64,000 bases of DNA from Cristatella mucedo (GCA_009760855.2 WPIO01000107.1:995001-1059000); one strand, 5' to 3'; shown: positions 32,065 through 43,647, numbered from the stretch's first letter. A program made the numbers and translations. Notes: a model not told the origin generated them from the sequence alone.

Positions 32065-34212
32065 GAAACAATTGCCGTTACAAAGGAGTACAATGTTAAG
32101 CGACATTTTTCAACAAAGCATGGCCACAGGTACAAGAACCTGACTGGTCAACTTCAAATTGATCCCGTGAACTCGTTGAAACAGAACGTCATCGGACAGC
32201 AGCCATTGTTTACAGCAGTCAGCAACAAGTCTGAGGCTTCAACCAAAGTAAGTTTTTTAATAGCTCAAGCTATAGCTAAGCAGAGGAAAGCATTTTCCGA
32301 TGGTGAATTTGTTAAGGAATGCCTCAGGCTGTTTACTGGTGTGGTCTGTCCAGAAAAGAAGTCAGAAGTAGAGAAAGTCAGTCTTTCTCATCAAACGGTT
32401 GCAAGAAGAGTTGACGAGCTCGCATCCAACATATAAGAAAGTCTCACTGAAAGACTTGCTGAATGTGAATTTTATTCTCTTGCGCTCGACGAAAGCACGG
32501 ACAATAGCGATACGGCTCAACTATCGGTGTTTGTACACGGAGTAACAGGAAAGTTTGTCATTATCGAAGAACTGTTGGATATATGTTCAGTGAAAGGCAC
32601 TACAACGGGGAGGGATATTTTGGATCAGGTCAAGAGGGTCCTCAAAAATGTAATCTTCCTGAAACTAAATCGATTGGTTTAACTACAGACGGAGCCCCTT
32701 CAATGACAAGGTAGACACAATGGATTTGTATCTTTAATGGTAAAATTAGTACCTCACAAAATTGTCAGTCATCAGTGCATCATCCACCAAGAACAGCTAT
32801 GTGCAAAGGTCTTGAGCATGCAACATGTAATGGACAATGTAGTTTCAACAGTCAATGTGATAAGGTCTCGTGCGCTAAATCACAGACAATTTCAGGCTTT
32901 CCTTGAAGAGTTGGGATCAGATCATTGTGGTGTTATTTATTTCTGCCAAGTCCGTTGGCTAAGTAGCGCAAACACGTTAGCCAGGTTTTGGTCACTTCGG
33001 TACGAAATAAAAACATTTATGACAGAAAAGTGAACAGATGCTGGCTTCCTCGATGACCAGCAGTGGTTGAATGACTTGGCTTTTTTGGTGGACATGACCA
33101 AACATCTTGCAGATCTTAATGTCAAACTCCAAATTAAGGATCAACTGGTCCATAAAATGTATGAGTGTGTTGTCGCGTTTGTGCAAAAGCTGAAACTTTT
33201 TCGGAAACACTTAGATCAGAAGAAACTGTTACATTTCACAACACAAGCAACAAGATCGCCTGAAACGCTGGCTCATATGAAGTACTCCACTTTTGTTGGT
33301 AAAATTGTTGATGAATTCGAAGAGAGGTTTCAGGATTTCCAACAACGTGCAGATGACATGAACATGATTAGTAATTCATTTAATATCGATCCCTCTGATG
33401 CACCTGATGAATTTCAACTCGAACTAATCGACACTCACAATGACAGAAATTTAAAAACTGCTTATGATCAGCATGCCCTTGTTACCTTTTACAAGCAGTA
33501 TGTTTCATCAGAGTCTTTTCCTAACCTAGCCAACATGCTAGCAGGTATATTGCACTTTTTGGCAGCACATATTGCTGTGAACAGCTTTTTTCCAGACTGA
33601 AAAATGTGAAAACAAAGACTCGATCCGTTCTCACAGATGAACATTTATCAGGAATCCTTAGAATTGACACATCCACTGTTGCAGCAGATGTCGACTTTTT
33701 ATGCAAACAGAAACAATGCCAAGTATCTCATTGATGCCTGCAGTGCAGAAGACATTGAATACCTGTGGCATTTAATCAATCCGAAGATATTAATATTATG
33801 TGAGTCGTGGTCATCTAATTTTGTAAGTTTTATAAGTTTCTGTCTTCATGTTATTAAAATAAAAATCCAAAGTAAAAGATTGGTCATTATATCTATCGAA
33901 TTATTTTCCAGGACACATGATTAAGGTTTTATTATTTACTATTTCTAATTATAATTATGCTAAAAAATACTATTGTATTGCTGTTTATTTATTAAGTATA
34001 ATAGTAATAATCATACTAAATTACGATCTTATTTTCTGTTGTGGTCAACTACACCAATTTACATGTGGCCCCCGGACCTTTTACATTTTTGAAATGTGGC
34101 CCCCCAACGCAAAAAGGTTGGACACCCCTGGTGTAAACCGTGAAAAGAACCGGACCTAGCACGGGTCCCTGAGATACAGATGTTTCTGGGGCTCCTCGGA
34201 TGATCTTTGCCT

Positions 34213-34385
34213 ATTCACATAAATAATTTGGAGTATTCCACTGAGATAGGACCTTAAACATTGCAATGCAGTGCCTGTGATGCCCATTCAAGAAGCTCAT
34301 TCACATAAATACTCTGGAGTCTTCCACTGAACTAGGACCTTAACCATTGCAATGCACAGTCAGTGATGCCCATTCTAGAAGCTCA
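34213..34385 (+). repeat. 86-bp tandem duplication inside the outer LINE
   Basis: attcacataaata at 34213 and again at 34299. Both units run through ttggagt..ttccactga and end at gatgcccattc..agaagctca. The units differ at several positions. Confidence 0.9.
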
Positions 34386-34395
34386 ATAAGGACTT

Positions 34396-34625
34396 AACAA
34401 CAATAATAACAATAATAATGATAATAATAATAATAATGCACTTGATAAAGCACCCTTAGAGAACTTAATATCTCCCTAGGCGCTTTACATTTGCTGCAAA
34501 GGGAAATGCAATTAAATGGTGAGTAAAATCATGCTCGATACACAAACAAAATGAATAACATGGTTAGGGGTGACATGCACAGGGTCAGCATGCAAATGTG
34601 GTTAGTGGCAGCATGCACAGTGTCA
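34396..34625 (-). mobile_element. LINE family A, short 3' fragment inserted in the outer LINE
   Basis: 230-bp antisense piece from the tail to the 3' UTR. It is flanked by gactt (34391-34395 and 34626-34630), a possible short target duplication, and interrupts the outer LINE between its ctagaag and ggtgatcaat segments. Confidence 0.8.
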
Positions 34626-35087
34626 GACTTGGTGATCAATAGTATATAAAGCTGCCAAAGATCAAGCAGCACAAGAGGAGAGACTGTACCTAAGTCTGCA
34701 TCCATGATAAGGTCGTTATACACCATAAGCAACGCTTGCTATGCAGAGTGATTAGCTCTAAACCTAGACTGGAGCTTCCAAGCAAGGGTTGAAGTTTCAA
34801 TATATGAGTTCAGCTAGTCTGCCACGACTCGTTCCAGTTTTTTTTTATAGGAACTGTGGAAGGGGGACTGGTCAGGAGTTGTTCAAGTTCTCTCGGTCAA
34901 GTGTTGCTTTCTTGAGTATTGGCCTGACTACATACAGCCTTTTTGAAAAGTTCGAGGGACATGACCTAGGGCTAATGACATATTTATGATGTAAGTTATG
35001 CATGGCAGCAGCAGCAGATCAATGCACCGTAGAAGCAGGACAGTGGGAATAGGATCCAAAGGACTTGTCTTCTTTGATTGGGATATG

Positions 35088-35992
35088 GGAAATAGACTCT
35101 TTGAATGCCCACAACATCTTACAGCTGTGCAAATATTTCTAGTGCATATCCTACTAGAATTATATAAGCCTGCATAGAAAGAGATTTAGCTCTCTTAGAG
35201 CACTATACAGATGATATCATTATAAAAAGCAGTTTAATTATCATGTCTGTAAATACAGGCTGTTTCGTTCTATTAGTTTATTAGTGCATGAATGCTATCT
35301 GATAGAAATGGCTAGGATGAAGCTTTACTATGCCTTTGAACTTTTACAAATGGAGCCTATAAGTTACTAATTGCCCACCTCGTGTGCAGTTGATGCAGAA
35401 TTTATTCATTCTTTTTTTTATCGCATTTGACACATATCGATGCCTAATTGGTAGCCAGTCAAAATGAAGAAATAGCAGCGGAGCAAGAGACGATACAGCA
35501 GCAGCAGCAGTAGCAGCAGCTAAGGCCGAAGCAAGGGCAAGGGCAGAAGTCCATCTGGGATGTACCATTTTCAATGGTTTACTGCTAAGGACCAGACGAG
35601 TGAGCTCAAGGTTGTGCTGTCGTTGCATTGGCTGAGCTGAGGGTGGCACGGCGTAGAAGATTGTAATAATTATTGGGACCAGCCCATGCTTTCACTATAT
35701 ATAAAAAAGAACTTAAAACACCCATTTAGGACAGCATTTAGTGGGTCCCTGTGATTCGTCCTTCATGTGCTTATGCGTGCTGACACCGTGCATGCTGGCA
35801 CTAACCACATTTGCATGCTGACCCTGTGCATTTCACCCCCAACCATGTTATTCATGTTTAGCAAGCATGATATTACTCACCATTCAATCTGCTTCCCTTT
35901 GCAGCAAATGTGAAGCACCAAGAAAGAGATTGAGTTCTCCAAGGGCGCTTTATCAAGTGCATTGCTATTATTACTATTATTCTTATTATGAA
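35088..35992 (+). mobile_element. 0.9 kb insert ending in a sense LINE family A 3' end
   Basis: The outer LINE stops at 35087 and resumes at about 35993. The right part of the insert (35712-35990) is a sense LINE A 3' end with tail. The left part (35088-35711) matches nothing else in the window and includes a CAG-repeat-like stretch (35497-35522). The foreign left part may be template switching during insertion or an older insertion. Confidence 0.6.
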
Positions 35993-36790
35993 CTTCAGGA
36001 CAAGATCACTAGTTACCTGCTCAGATTTAGACATTGAAGTGCAGCCAGGAATCGAAGGACATCATCGCAGGGATAGACTCTCTGATCTTGTCTATCTTCT
36101 GGACAAAGAATCGAGAGAAGCGATCGGCTAGATCATAACAAGGATCATCAGGTAAGGAGCTAACCTAGGATCGGTTGAGGAGATGGTTGATCATCAACAT
36201 CCACATTTTTGGATTGAGCATCTGTGATTCAACAATGATTTTACAGATCCAAGACTAGGCCTTTGCTAGGATCGATTTTTACGATCTACAGTAGTCGGGG
36301 TACGCTAGTCGATGGACAGTCAGTCCTGATCTTTCGTATGTTTTTTGAAGCTTGGGGCTTAGTAGACCTAGCTACTATAATGTCTGTGGTAAACCATAGG
36401 CCGTCTGGGCAAGGGCACACAATCCGCTTAGTCAGAGGTGCAAACTTATCGAGCATGACAACTAGTATCGTGTTGTAGCAATCCACTAATAATGACAGGT
36501 CGGAAGGAGAATTGAGCAGCAGAGGCAAAGCAGAGATTCTAGCACGGACAGCACCGATGTCAAGAGTTTTGAGGTTTCGCGATTCACAGATGATATTAGA
36601 TGAAGAGAAGGAGGGCACAAATTGTAGATTGGATGAGATCTGCATGAGGTCAGATAAGCAGGATTTGGTAATAACTACTGATGACAAAGTGCAATCATAT
36701 TAGAAAGTTTGGTCGAGTGTGTGACCCTTGATGTGAGTAGGGTCATGCACATGAGCCATAAAAGACGACGAGTCAGTCGGAGCACAAAAC

Positions 36791-37361
36791 TCAGTGCTGA
36801 AGGAACCAGATAAGTAATTAAATGAATGTTGAAATAACCCATACTGAGGAAAGATCGATTTCTTGCACACGGAATCGAAATAAAATCAGATAAAACCTGA
36901 GATAAATGTATGAGGCGCTATCCGCAAAAAAGAGCCTTATGACATCAAATGGGATATCGAGGAGTTTAGCACATTTTGTCGATCACCTACCTACTATGCA
37001 TTCTGTCTTAACTTACAAGCAATTTCACATTATCGAAACGCTCAGCTCGCCAATAATCTGCAGCATACTAAACGGCCTCACACAATCGCAATGACCAGCA
37101 TTTTCTTTGTACAGTATTCAATAACTCAGTCGGCACTGAAGTTTGCTTGCTAAACCATCTCAACGAGGCAGATTTTAGACTTCTTCAAATATACATGCAT
37201 TTGCCCGATAACCAAGCAAAAACAAAACAAAGCAGTAAACTGGTTCGCATTGCCTGTGGTCTGGTAGAGCTGCAGGTGGTCTACCAGTATGTAGCCTTGC
37301 AGCACAGCAGTCTATGACGAGGATGCAGCCGTCATGTGCCGACGCCGGCAGCAACTCTTAC
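36791..37361. other. NUDT18 intron 2, left of exon 2
   Basis: No repeat family or exon recognised. Confidence 0.4.
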
Positions 37362-37522
37362 CAAGATGGTCTCACCACGCTCCAGGCGGCCAGCAGGCAG
37401 ATACCATTTTCCATAGCATTCTTTCTTGCTCTCCTGAATCATGAGGACCTGGCCCTTGTCGTTGAAGATGAAAACAGCAACGATGTAGCACACATTAACC
37501 TTGATTACAGGTGCCCCTGCAT
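37362..37522 (-). CDS. NUDT18: NUDT18-like gene, exon 2 (Nudix domain, first half)
   Basis: Internal exon: two bases, then 53 codons, ending in phase 0. The acceptor is ctctttttcag|AT and the donor ATCTTG|gtaaga. The peptide has [38 protein letters not shown] and [15 protein letters not shown](L/M)E.GE is the hallmark first half of the NUDT18 Nudix box; joined to EAARREVKEE in exon 3 it gives a complete GX5EX7REUXEEXGU motif at protein residues 82-104. The box is thus split by a 9.65 kb intron filled with transposons. Identification as NUDT18 rests on close similarity around NVCY(V/I)V, (I/V)QE(A/S)K(R/K)EC.G.WYLPAGR. Confidence 0.93.
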
Positions 37523-38224
37523 CTGAAAAAGAGTGAGTGAGCAGTAAGTTGGAATTTCACAAGTACTAATAATAACAGTAGCATTACTAATAAATATTTT
37601 TGAGTGCAATGGCGATTAAAGTACATAGCCGTACAGCGACAGTGGTACATACAATTGCACGACAAAAATCTTTAGTGACAGTAGCATATACAAATGCAGC
37701 AAGCATACCACAAGCAATTCACCTTCACAAAGCACAACCTGAACTTTAAATGCCATAAGGCAAGGGGTTTCGTGATATGAATCTGTATAATTCGAGGCGT
37801 TACAAGAAAGGTCACTGTCTCAAGGGATTTGAGGTTGGTTTGAAGCATATATCTGTTTGAAGCATATATCAATGACCAGACGATGATGAGCATATGGTAG
37901 ATTTGAGGTTGGTTTGAGGATATATGAGTAACTCGTGGTAGAGGTAGCCTAGCAAGCAGCAAAGATAAAAAAGCCTGAGCAGACTTACAGCTTAGTGACA
38001 CGACTGACCTTACAGTCAGCGCCTTGCTAAATGATGATGTGAGCTAGTGCTTGTCACAGGGATATGTCGCTATTGAAAACATGTAAAACTAACTACAGTG
38101 GTTGGCATCATCTGCGAAAGTCTAGCTGCACAAGAAGAAAGAATTGGCATAAGAGACTTTTAGTCTAACTGAGATGTTAGAAATTCACGGACATTCTTGC
38201 AATGACACCATCACAGAAGTACTG
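37523..38224. other. NUDT18 intron 1, right-hand part
   Basis: AT-rich. A small tandem duplication of tttgaagcatatatc occurs near 37849-37870, and a partly repeated gatttgaggttggtttga near 37819 and 37902. No exon seen. Confidence 0.45.
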
Positions 38225-38325
38225 AAAGCCGGTTAGGCTTTGAGTGTGTTACATAAATTACTCCGTAACACTCACATAGTCTTTGTGGCTTTGTATAGTT
38301 ACAAATGAAGATACATTGCATTACA
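38225..38325 (+). mobile_element. LINE family B, 3' end only
   Basis: Sense fragment matching the last 100 bases of the copy at 25213-25660 (cacatagtctttgtggcttt, then gaagatacattgcattac). Confidence 0.6.
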
Positions 38326-38347
38326 AGATGCAACAAAGTTTGCAAGT

Positions 38348-38623
38348 TTATATTTTTAAAATCACCCTAGTCTCGATTCTAAATCTAATACGATCATCTA
38401 GCGAAAGGTCATTTTGAAGGAGCACACACAATTGACACAATTGCAAACAGCTAGATGCTGCCGTTTGAAAGGAAGAGGCAGAAGCTCTCTGTGCCAGTAC
38501 GAACTGAAAAAAGTTATAGCTGACCAAGGGTATGCTCGAAATACCATTTACACTAGCGAGAATATGTGCAGGACCTGAGGTTTTTATGCAACATAGCTTA
38601 GTTTTTAACACTGAGAAGCTCAT
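38348..38623 (-). mobile_element. Decayed reverse-transcriptase fragment
   Basis: The minus-strand frame contains LKTKLCCIKTSGPAHILASV and LLQNDLSLDDRIRF. These correspond to the L-N-x-x-K-T-x-L and F-Q-x-D-L-S-L-D-D-H-I segments of CR1-type reverse transcriptases. The intervening part is degenerate, and it is more distant than family A. Confidence 0.5.
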
Positions 38624-39075
38624 TTCCCAAAGTAAACTGCTTCAAGTCCAACTTTCTTTAATCAAATTTTGCGAAACCATGCTGCTATAATATATTCTAG
38701 CTGTGAATATCAATCATGTAACGTAACCTGTAAGCTATGACCTAAGGGCAAAAATTCACCTTTTGCAAACACATGGCAAGAGGGCTAGATTGCCTTCCTG
38801 TGCAGCAGTTAGTCCCCCTTTGCACTCACACATTGATAGTTCAAGGACACGTTTTTGACTGCCGAGCTGCTAATCAACTCGCATTCGTATACAAGCAATT
38901 GGAGAGCCGAATTGAGTCTCTCTTAAGTAATTCTCCCAAAGTAAATCGGTCTCCCAAGTAAACCCAGCTGGCGATAGGCTAAATTCTCACTGTGCCCTCA
39001 TGCCTGCTTCCTCTCCCCAAGAAGAAGCTTGTCTCCGCCCAGCCAATCTGAGCATCGAAATTATGTTCATCTAGT

Positions 39076-39200
39076 GATAATAATAATAATAATAATAATG
39101 CACTTGATAAAGCACCATCAGAGAACTCAATCTCCTTCTAGGCGCTTTACATTTGCTGCAAAGGGAAAACTCGATTGAATGGTGATTAATATTATGATAC
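39076..39200 (-). mobile_element. LINE family A, extreme 3' end
   Basis: Antisense tail (aat)n, cacttgataaagcaccatca and aggcgctttacatttgctgc. Confidence 0.8.
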
Positions 39201-39491
39201 CCCAATGAATTATCTGCAGCATTCAACAGTATTGATGAGAGCATCCTGCTTGGGCCACAGAGAGCACTTCTCAGCATAGAAACCAAAGATTTTGCTAATG
39301 AACTGAGAACATGATTGCAGAATTATTTTTCTGTACGGGTTGTTCGATCGCATCATTGTTGATCGTACTTGTTCGATTGTATCCAGTTAGAGCTGGGTAG
39401 TGGTGACATCCTATCAAACAGTCACATTTGGAGTAGCACAAGGTTTCGTTGTTCTGTTTCTCCATTGCTGCTGAGCCTTAGGTAACTAGCC

Positions 39492-39760
39492 GGTCCTTGA
39501 GACTTGCCCTTTGTGTACATATGTGTGCTCACACAGTGCATGCTGCCATAAACCATATTCGCATGTTGACCCTATGCATGTCACGTCTAACCATGTTGTG
39601 CTTGTTGGGAGTGAGCATGCTACCATTAATTGACTATTCGATCATGCTTCCTTTGCAGCAAATGTAGGTGCCTAGAAAGAGATTCAATTTTATGAGGTTT
39701 CTGTACAAATATAATACTATTCGTCTCATTATTATTCTGATTCCTGGCGATTCTCATTGC
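39492..39760 (+). mobile_element. LINE family A, diverged 3' fragment
   Basis: Sense: acacagtgcatgctgccata, the 3' UTR with cttcctttgcagcaaatgta, and a degraded inverted repeat and tail. Confidence 0.7.
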
Positions 39761-41017
39761 CTGGAACTCACGCACTAGTCACACTTCGGAAGCACTGTGG
39801 CTAGGAACATGTCGGTCATATTTTGGCAGAAGCAGAGCCCATCTTTACGATACAAGAAGCCACACAATGAGAGGTATCCCAAGGTCTTCGACTTGCATAT
39901 TTTCATCAAACAAGTTCTAAAAATTCAGCCTAGATGCCAACATATGGAACATTGGACACATGAGACAGAGCTCCGAGATCGAGAAGTTTAGATCTTTTTT
40001 GGCTAGGTTAGTATGGATTTCCCTCATCATCTACACCTCTTGAAAAATTTTCCTCTGAAAGCAACATGCTCCTGGATCACCGGTGTGTTTCTCTCTTTTA
40101 GCAATCTGTGGCCTCTCTGCAGAAGAGTGAGTGAGCAGAACTCGGGGAAGTGCAGTACCGGGGCTATACATAAACAGAGGCCTGGCTATGCGACAGCTGA
40201 TGAAACGATGCCTAGGTACTAAGAAACAAGGGTTTACAGTGCAGAAATAGCAGTTGTTTGAGTGATCAGTGGGTTTCAGACACATATCGGTCATGCCAAT
40301 CTTCTTGATTCTTAGTTCTTTTCCAAAATATCAAAGGGCAAAATAAAATGATAATGAGGCAACAATACAAATATTGTTCACACGATTGATTTATTTCACC
40401 AATGAATGCAGATTATTATAGCATGCGATTTCTAGAGAGCAATTTTTTTAGCTGAGCACTGGTCCAGTAACAACGAGATTGTAGGATCGTTCCCAGCTCG
40501 AAGAGAAAATCAGTTCTTCAAATAGCTGCTGCCTAAAAGAAGTATTTAGTCTTTGTTAGTTAAAGTTAGGCTTTGGGTAAATGCCATGTCTAGACGGTGA
40601 AGACATAAAAATACAGCTCATAGTTGCAGATACTTTAAAAAGAAGTTAAATGCACGTTTCTGGAATACGTCGAATGACCTATTGATATAGAGCATGTCAC
40701 ACTTTAAAGGTATTTACCCGACAGGTTTTCCACAAAAATGAGATTCATGTTACAGCTAAAAAGAGCCAAAAATACGATATCGATATAGCATCAATAACTC
40801 AGTCAGTATAGAGATTGGACATGGCCAAGAGGAGGAATTCAAAGTAATACGACAGGCAACCACACAGCTGGAGGCTTTCCCGGACTTGGAGGAGTAGAGA
40901 GTTCTAAGCGATGCAGCTGGTAACAAGGAAGCAATGTGCACGAGAGTCTGATGAATCGATAGACACACAACCTTAACTCAACACTGGCAGCAGTATGTGG
41001 TGTGCGATCAAGTATGG

Positions 41018-41173
41018 TGAGCCACGATGGCACATTAGGTAAGGCTTTTCATGACCTTGGTCCCGAGGTCGTGGGTTCTTTATTGCAGCAACAAGAGGTG
41101 GTGATAACCGTTTAAGCTCTTCTGTCGCTATACAAAAGTGGCTGTTAAATAAGCTAGTACTTTTTTTTACTTA
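41018..41173 (+). mobile_element. SINE family S1 copy
   Basis: Sense: tgagccacgatggcacatta, aggtaaggc, then tggtcccgaggtcgtgggtt; the body follows with ggtggtgataaccgtttaag and an A/T tail. Confidence 0.8.
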
Positions 41174-41601
41174 TGCATACGTTCAGACCGACACTTATCT
41201 GTATTTAAGGTGGAAAAGCCCACAAAACTTGATTCAAGGGACTAGCATAAGACTGGATTTGCCCATGCAGATTATGTCTGCTTCTTTCTGCTAATAGGTT
41301 TAAACCATGAAATTGTCATGAGCCACCACTCCCCAGAAATGTAAACTAGCCTTGAAAAACAAAGCTTGCATATTAGCAGTCAATAATTGGAAAGATGCTA
41401 AAAAGCCAATAGCCCAGACTAAGGCTTAACAGCTGCCAATTTATTGAAAATGCTAGAGGTGAATGGGCAAACAGCAAGTCAAAGGGAAGCAGAACAAACA
41501 ATGCCACTAGGCCGGCATCACATCACTAGAATATATGGTCAATGCTTAAAATCAGAGCAAACCAACCAGACTCAAGGGGTGCCACCATGATGTTTACTTA
41601 C

Positions 41602-41713
41602 TTTTTAAGTCACCACAATGAACGTCGATTTCTTCTTGAGAGCTTGGCACTGATCCCACACCATGGGCCACCAGCCAGTCAGCAAGCAAGCCAGCCGTTT
41701 CATAGGCAGTCAT
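41602..41713 (-). CDS. NUDT18: NUDT18-like gene, exon 1 (first coding)
   Basis: 37 codons plus one base. ATG at 41713-41711, donor ttaaaaA|gtaagt. The single A joins AT of exon 2 to give AAT (Asn), so the reading is [15 protein letters not shown]. The peptide MTAYETAGLLADWLVAHGVG aligns in position and spacing with the N-terminal helix of vertebrate NUDT18. A possible acceptor (cccctgtag|TGTCATG) just before the ATG suggests a further 5' UTR exon. With exons 2-4 the protein is 346 aa; vertebrate NUDT18 is a little over 320. Confidence 0.8.
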
Positions 41714-42039
41714 GACACTACAGGGGTATGAAATGAAAGAAATATGCTGACATAAGCCTGGTGCTAATTGCAAGCTTGCACACCAGTCAGCTGGGGGGGC
41801 GATTCAGATTTAATTAAGCATACAGCAAAGTTGGCTTGATTTAATGGCTGCAGCAGGCTTTAGAGCACGTATAGCAAGGAGCATATCTTCACTTAAGCCA
41901 TTGCCGGGATGAAGAACAGGGCTCACATTCGGTATACTATGTAATGTAAGGCGATTCTTCAATAAGCAACACACGATAAGAAAGCTGCCATTCATAGAGT
42001 ACACAGTACTCATGCCCTTAGGCAGTAAAAAGCAAACCA

Positions 42040-42125
42040 TGCAATGGCTCGAGCCCCGAGGCATTTGTGAAGCGCCTGAATAGAGATTAAGTTCTCTTGG
42101 GGTGCTATATAAATGAATTATATAT
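42040..42125 (+). mobile_element. SINE family S2, 3' part
   Basis: ctcgagccccgaggcatttg followed by gaagcgcctgaatagagatt and aagttctcttggggtgctat. The last two blocks match the 3' inverted repeat of LINE family A almost base for base. Confidence 0.7.
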
Positions 42126-42309
42126 GTCCAAGTGAAAATATCAAAGGAAGATAACGGCCACCAGTCAGATGTAGTCACAACTGCAGATTGAGGCTACAAA
42201 CCACATCTCAGCTAGGTTAATCACAACAGTCATAATAAGACCCAGTAAGATTGATAGATTTCGCAATCCAGTAATGTGACGTCCAGACTGAGAAAAGACC
42301 AGAGGGGTA

Positions 42310-42471
42310 TCATAAAAAGTACATCCGGATGGTTTTTCGGAGTGAATGCATTACAGGTGTGTCCTGCACAGTTATTCTAAAAGCAAGCTGAGAAACCGGT
42401 TGATTGCACCACTCGATCTCAGTAATCAGCTCACACAGTTGCAGGCCTGCTGGGTAGATTGGATGCTTCAA
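42310..42471 (-). CDS. Candidate terminal exon of an unidentified gene (exon w4)
   Basis: 53 codons and TGA on the minus strand, after the possible acceptor gtaaaagcag|TTG. The peptide LKHPIYPAGLQLCELITEIE and QLAFRITVQDTPVMHSLRK has the balanced composition of a folded protein, unlike nearby frames. I do not recognise the family. It lies 0.6 kb upstream of NUDT18 on the same strand. The stop could instead be intronic read-through if a donor lies earlier. Confidence 0.4.
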   Translation of the reverse strand: MKHPIYPAGLQLCELITEIEWCNQPVSQLAFRITVQDTPVMHSLRKTIRMYFL

Positions 42472-42742
42472 CTGCTTTTACAAAGATGCCCAACATTTTT
42501 GCTCACTGAAACCGAGAAAAATGTGAGGCTGTACTGTCGTAAGAACATTCGGTAATCAGTGTGAACATGCAAGTGATCATTACACAATAAGGCAGGTGCA
42601 TGTCAGGTTGTCCTACAGGGCTGCATTTACAAACTACAAAAACCCATGCCGAGAAGCATTCGACAATAGAATAGGGTGACAGCTTTGGGTGATGGCCAAA
42701 TTTGTAACAGCAGTGGTCGGTCACCATATTTGCTGAGTCTAC

Positions 42743-42844
42743 TCATGTAAGGCCGGAAGTAGATTGGCTCGAAGGAGCACTGAGCATGGCAGCATGGATG
42801 CCACAGCAGGCATCCTCAGCAAACGACTGAACGGTAGCCTCAAA
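42743..42844 (-). CDS. Candidate exon of an unidentified gene (exon w3)
   Basis: Open from a possible acceptor (ccatcaag|TTT) to TGA at 42743. It encodes FEATVQSFAEDACCGIHAAM and LSAPSSQ. Phase 0 fits the end of w2. The right-hand limit is uncertain, since a donor could lie before the stop. Function unknown. Confidence 0.35.
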   Translation of the reverse strand, partial: FEATVQSFAEDACCGIHAAMLSAPSSQSTSGLT

Positions 42845-43139
42845 CTTGATGGCCATCGAGCCATTTCAATAAGCTTCGAGCTGAAGGAAGAATACTGCAA
42901 AATAAATGAACAGCTGATAAGCAATTCTAGGTGAGGAGAATCAGTCAGCAGGCATGAATGAAACCAGGTTTCACCAGCAAAGCTTGCTCTAAACGAAGTA
43001 GCATTGCAGGAAGTAGCACGGTCATCTGCAGAATCCCACAAATGATCCTTGGAATAGGTCGAGCGATGAAAAGCTGTGGGTCAAATTAAGCTATGTCTGG
43101 CATGGACTTAATCAATGACCCAGACAACAAAAGATTGAC

Positions 43140-43194
43140 CTGCAGAGATTTCATGATGGCTTCGAGGTATTTCTCGAGTATTGTTTGATCAGGA
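43140..43194 (-). CDS. Candidate exon of an unidentified gene (exon w2)
   Basis: Short exon: one base, then 18 codons (PDQTILEKYLEAIMKSLQ), between ttgtatctag| and |gtcaat. The single leading T completes the two bases left by w1 (CT+T, Leu). It is probably a helix. Function unknown. Confidence 0.4.
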
Positions 43195-43647
43195 CTAGAT
43201 ACAAATCTTCAACCATCTATTTCAGACCCTGCACAAGCGCTGCACTACATGTGGCATGAACCTGTTGACATCGCTTGCTGCTGCAGGCATAAAGGCTAAG
43301 ACATGCTCGCATCAACAAACTAAATGTCACTCAGTGGATAGCTATGTTAGGATTGAGAGTGAATACAGGATCATATCTGGTATATCTGGTAGGCACACAA
43401 TTTCAATTTATCAGCCTACAGGGGCTGAGCCGATCAAGCTACAGAAACTATTCCACAGCAACATTAGCAGCAGAATTGGCAGCGAGTCTAGCAATAGCAG
43501 CAGATCACGCTTAAGACAAAGACAACATATCATTTGCCTGGCTATCTGCATGGGTCTTCTTTCACAGCTGCTGTTTCACATATACAAATGCCCATAAGGA
43601 GCTTTCTGCATGACACGGGAAATACAAACTAGCTAAGGGACAGTTAC

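Larger units (their letters stand above)
30099..33790 (+). pseudogene. hAT transposase (GTF2IRD2/ZBED5-like), inactivated
   Basis: Discontinuous coding region starting at the ATG 30099 (MAENVNTSKKRKIDAEG, then TGA). The BED zinc finger is split by the LINE at 30236-32064: CQET is on the left and KEYNVKRHFSTKHGH on the right. After that the RNase-H-like domain can be followed: FYSLALDESTD with its first acidic residue, a TTDGAP-type second acidic site near 32685, QCIIHQEQLCAK, then VRWLSSANTLARF and a C-terminal dimerisation part to about 33790. Breaks include TAA after ELASNI (about 32434), a frameshift near 32650 and TGA near 33031. Cut-and-paste transposition is the known family role; this copy cannot make the protein. 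Confidence 0.85.
29623..34130 (+). mobile_element. hAT DNA transposon, complete ends, interrupted by a LINE
   Basis: The left end caggggtgtccaac and its inverted match at 34117-34130 form 14-bp terminal repeats. The 8-bp duplication gtgtaaac lies at 29615-29622 and 34131-34138. Removing the element restores a continuous outer LINE. Without the inner LINE it would be about 2.7 kb. It encodes a broken transposase of the BED-finger type that is often annotated as GTF2IRD2- or ZBED5-like. Confidence 0.92.
28379..36790 (-). mobile_element. LINE family A, long antisense copy broken by nested insertions
   Basis: One CR1/L2-type LINE in antisense, now in pieces: 28379-28425, 28611-29622, 34139-34395, 34626-35087 and 35993-36790. 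Each join restores continuity when compared with the uninterrupted copy at 30236-32064. The rightmost piece translates (36286-36687, minus) to NLKTLDIGAVRARIS, LLVDCYNTILVVMLDKFAPL and WFTTDI, the linker between endonuclease and reverse transcriptase in CR1-type elements. Frames are broken throughout. It lies in intron 2 of the NUDT18-like gene. Confidence 0.8.
38626..41017. other. NUDT18 intron 1, LINE fragments only
   Basis: Contains an antisense LINE A 3' end at 39076-39200 and a diverged sense LINE A 3' end at 39492-39760. The remainder, 39760-41017, shows no exon, repeat family or RNA gene to me. Confidence 0.5.
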
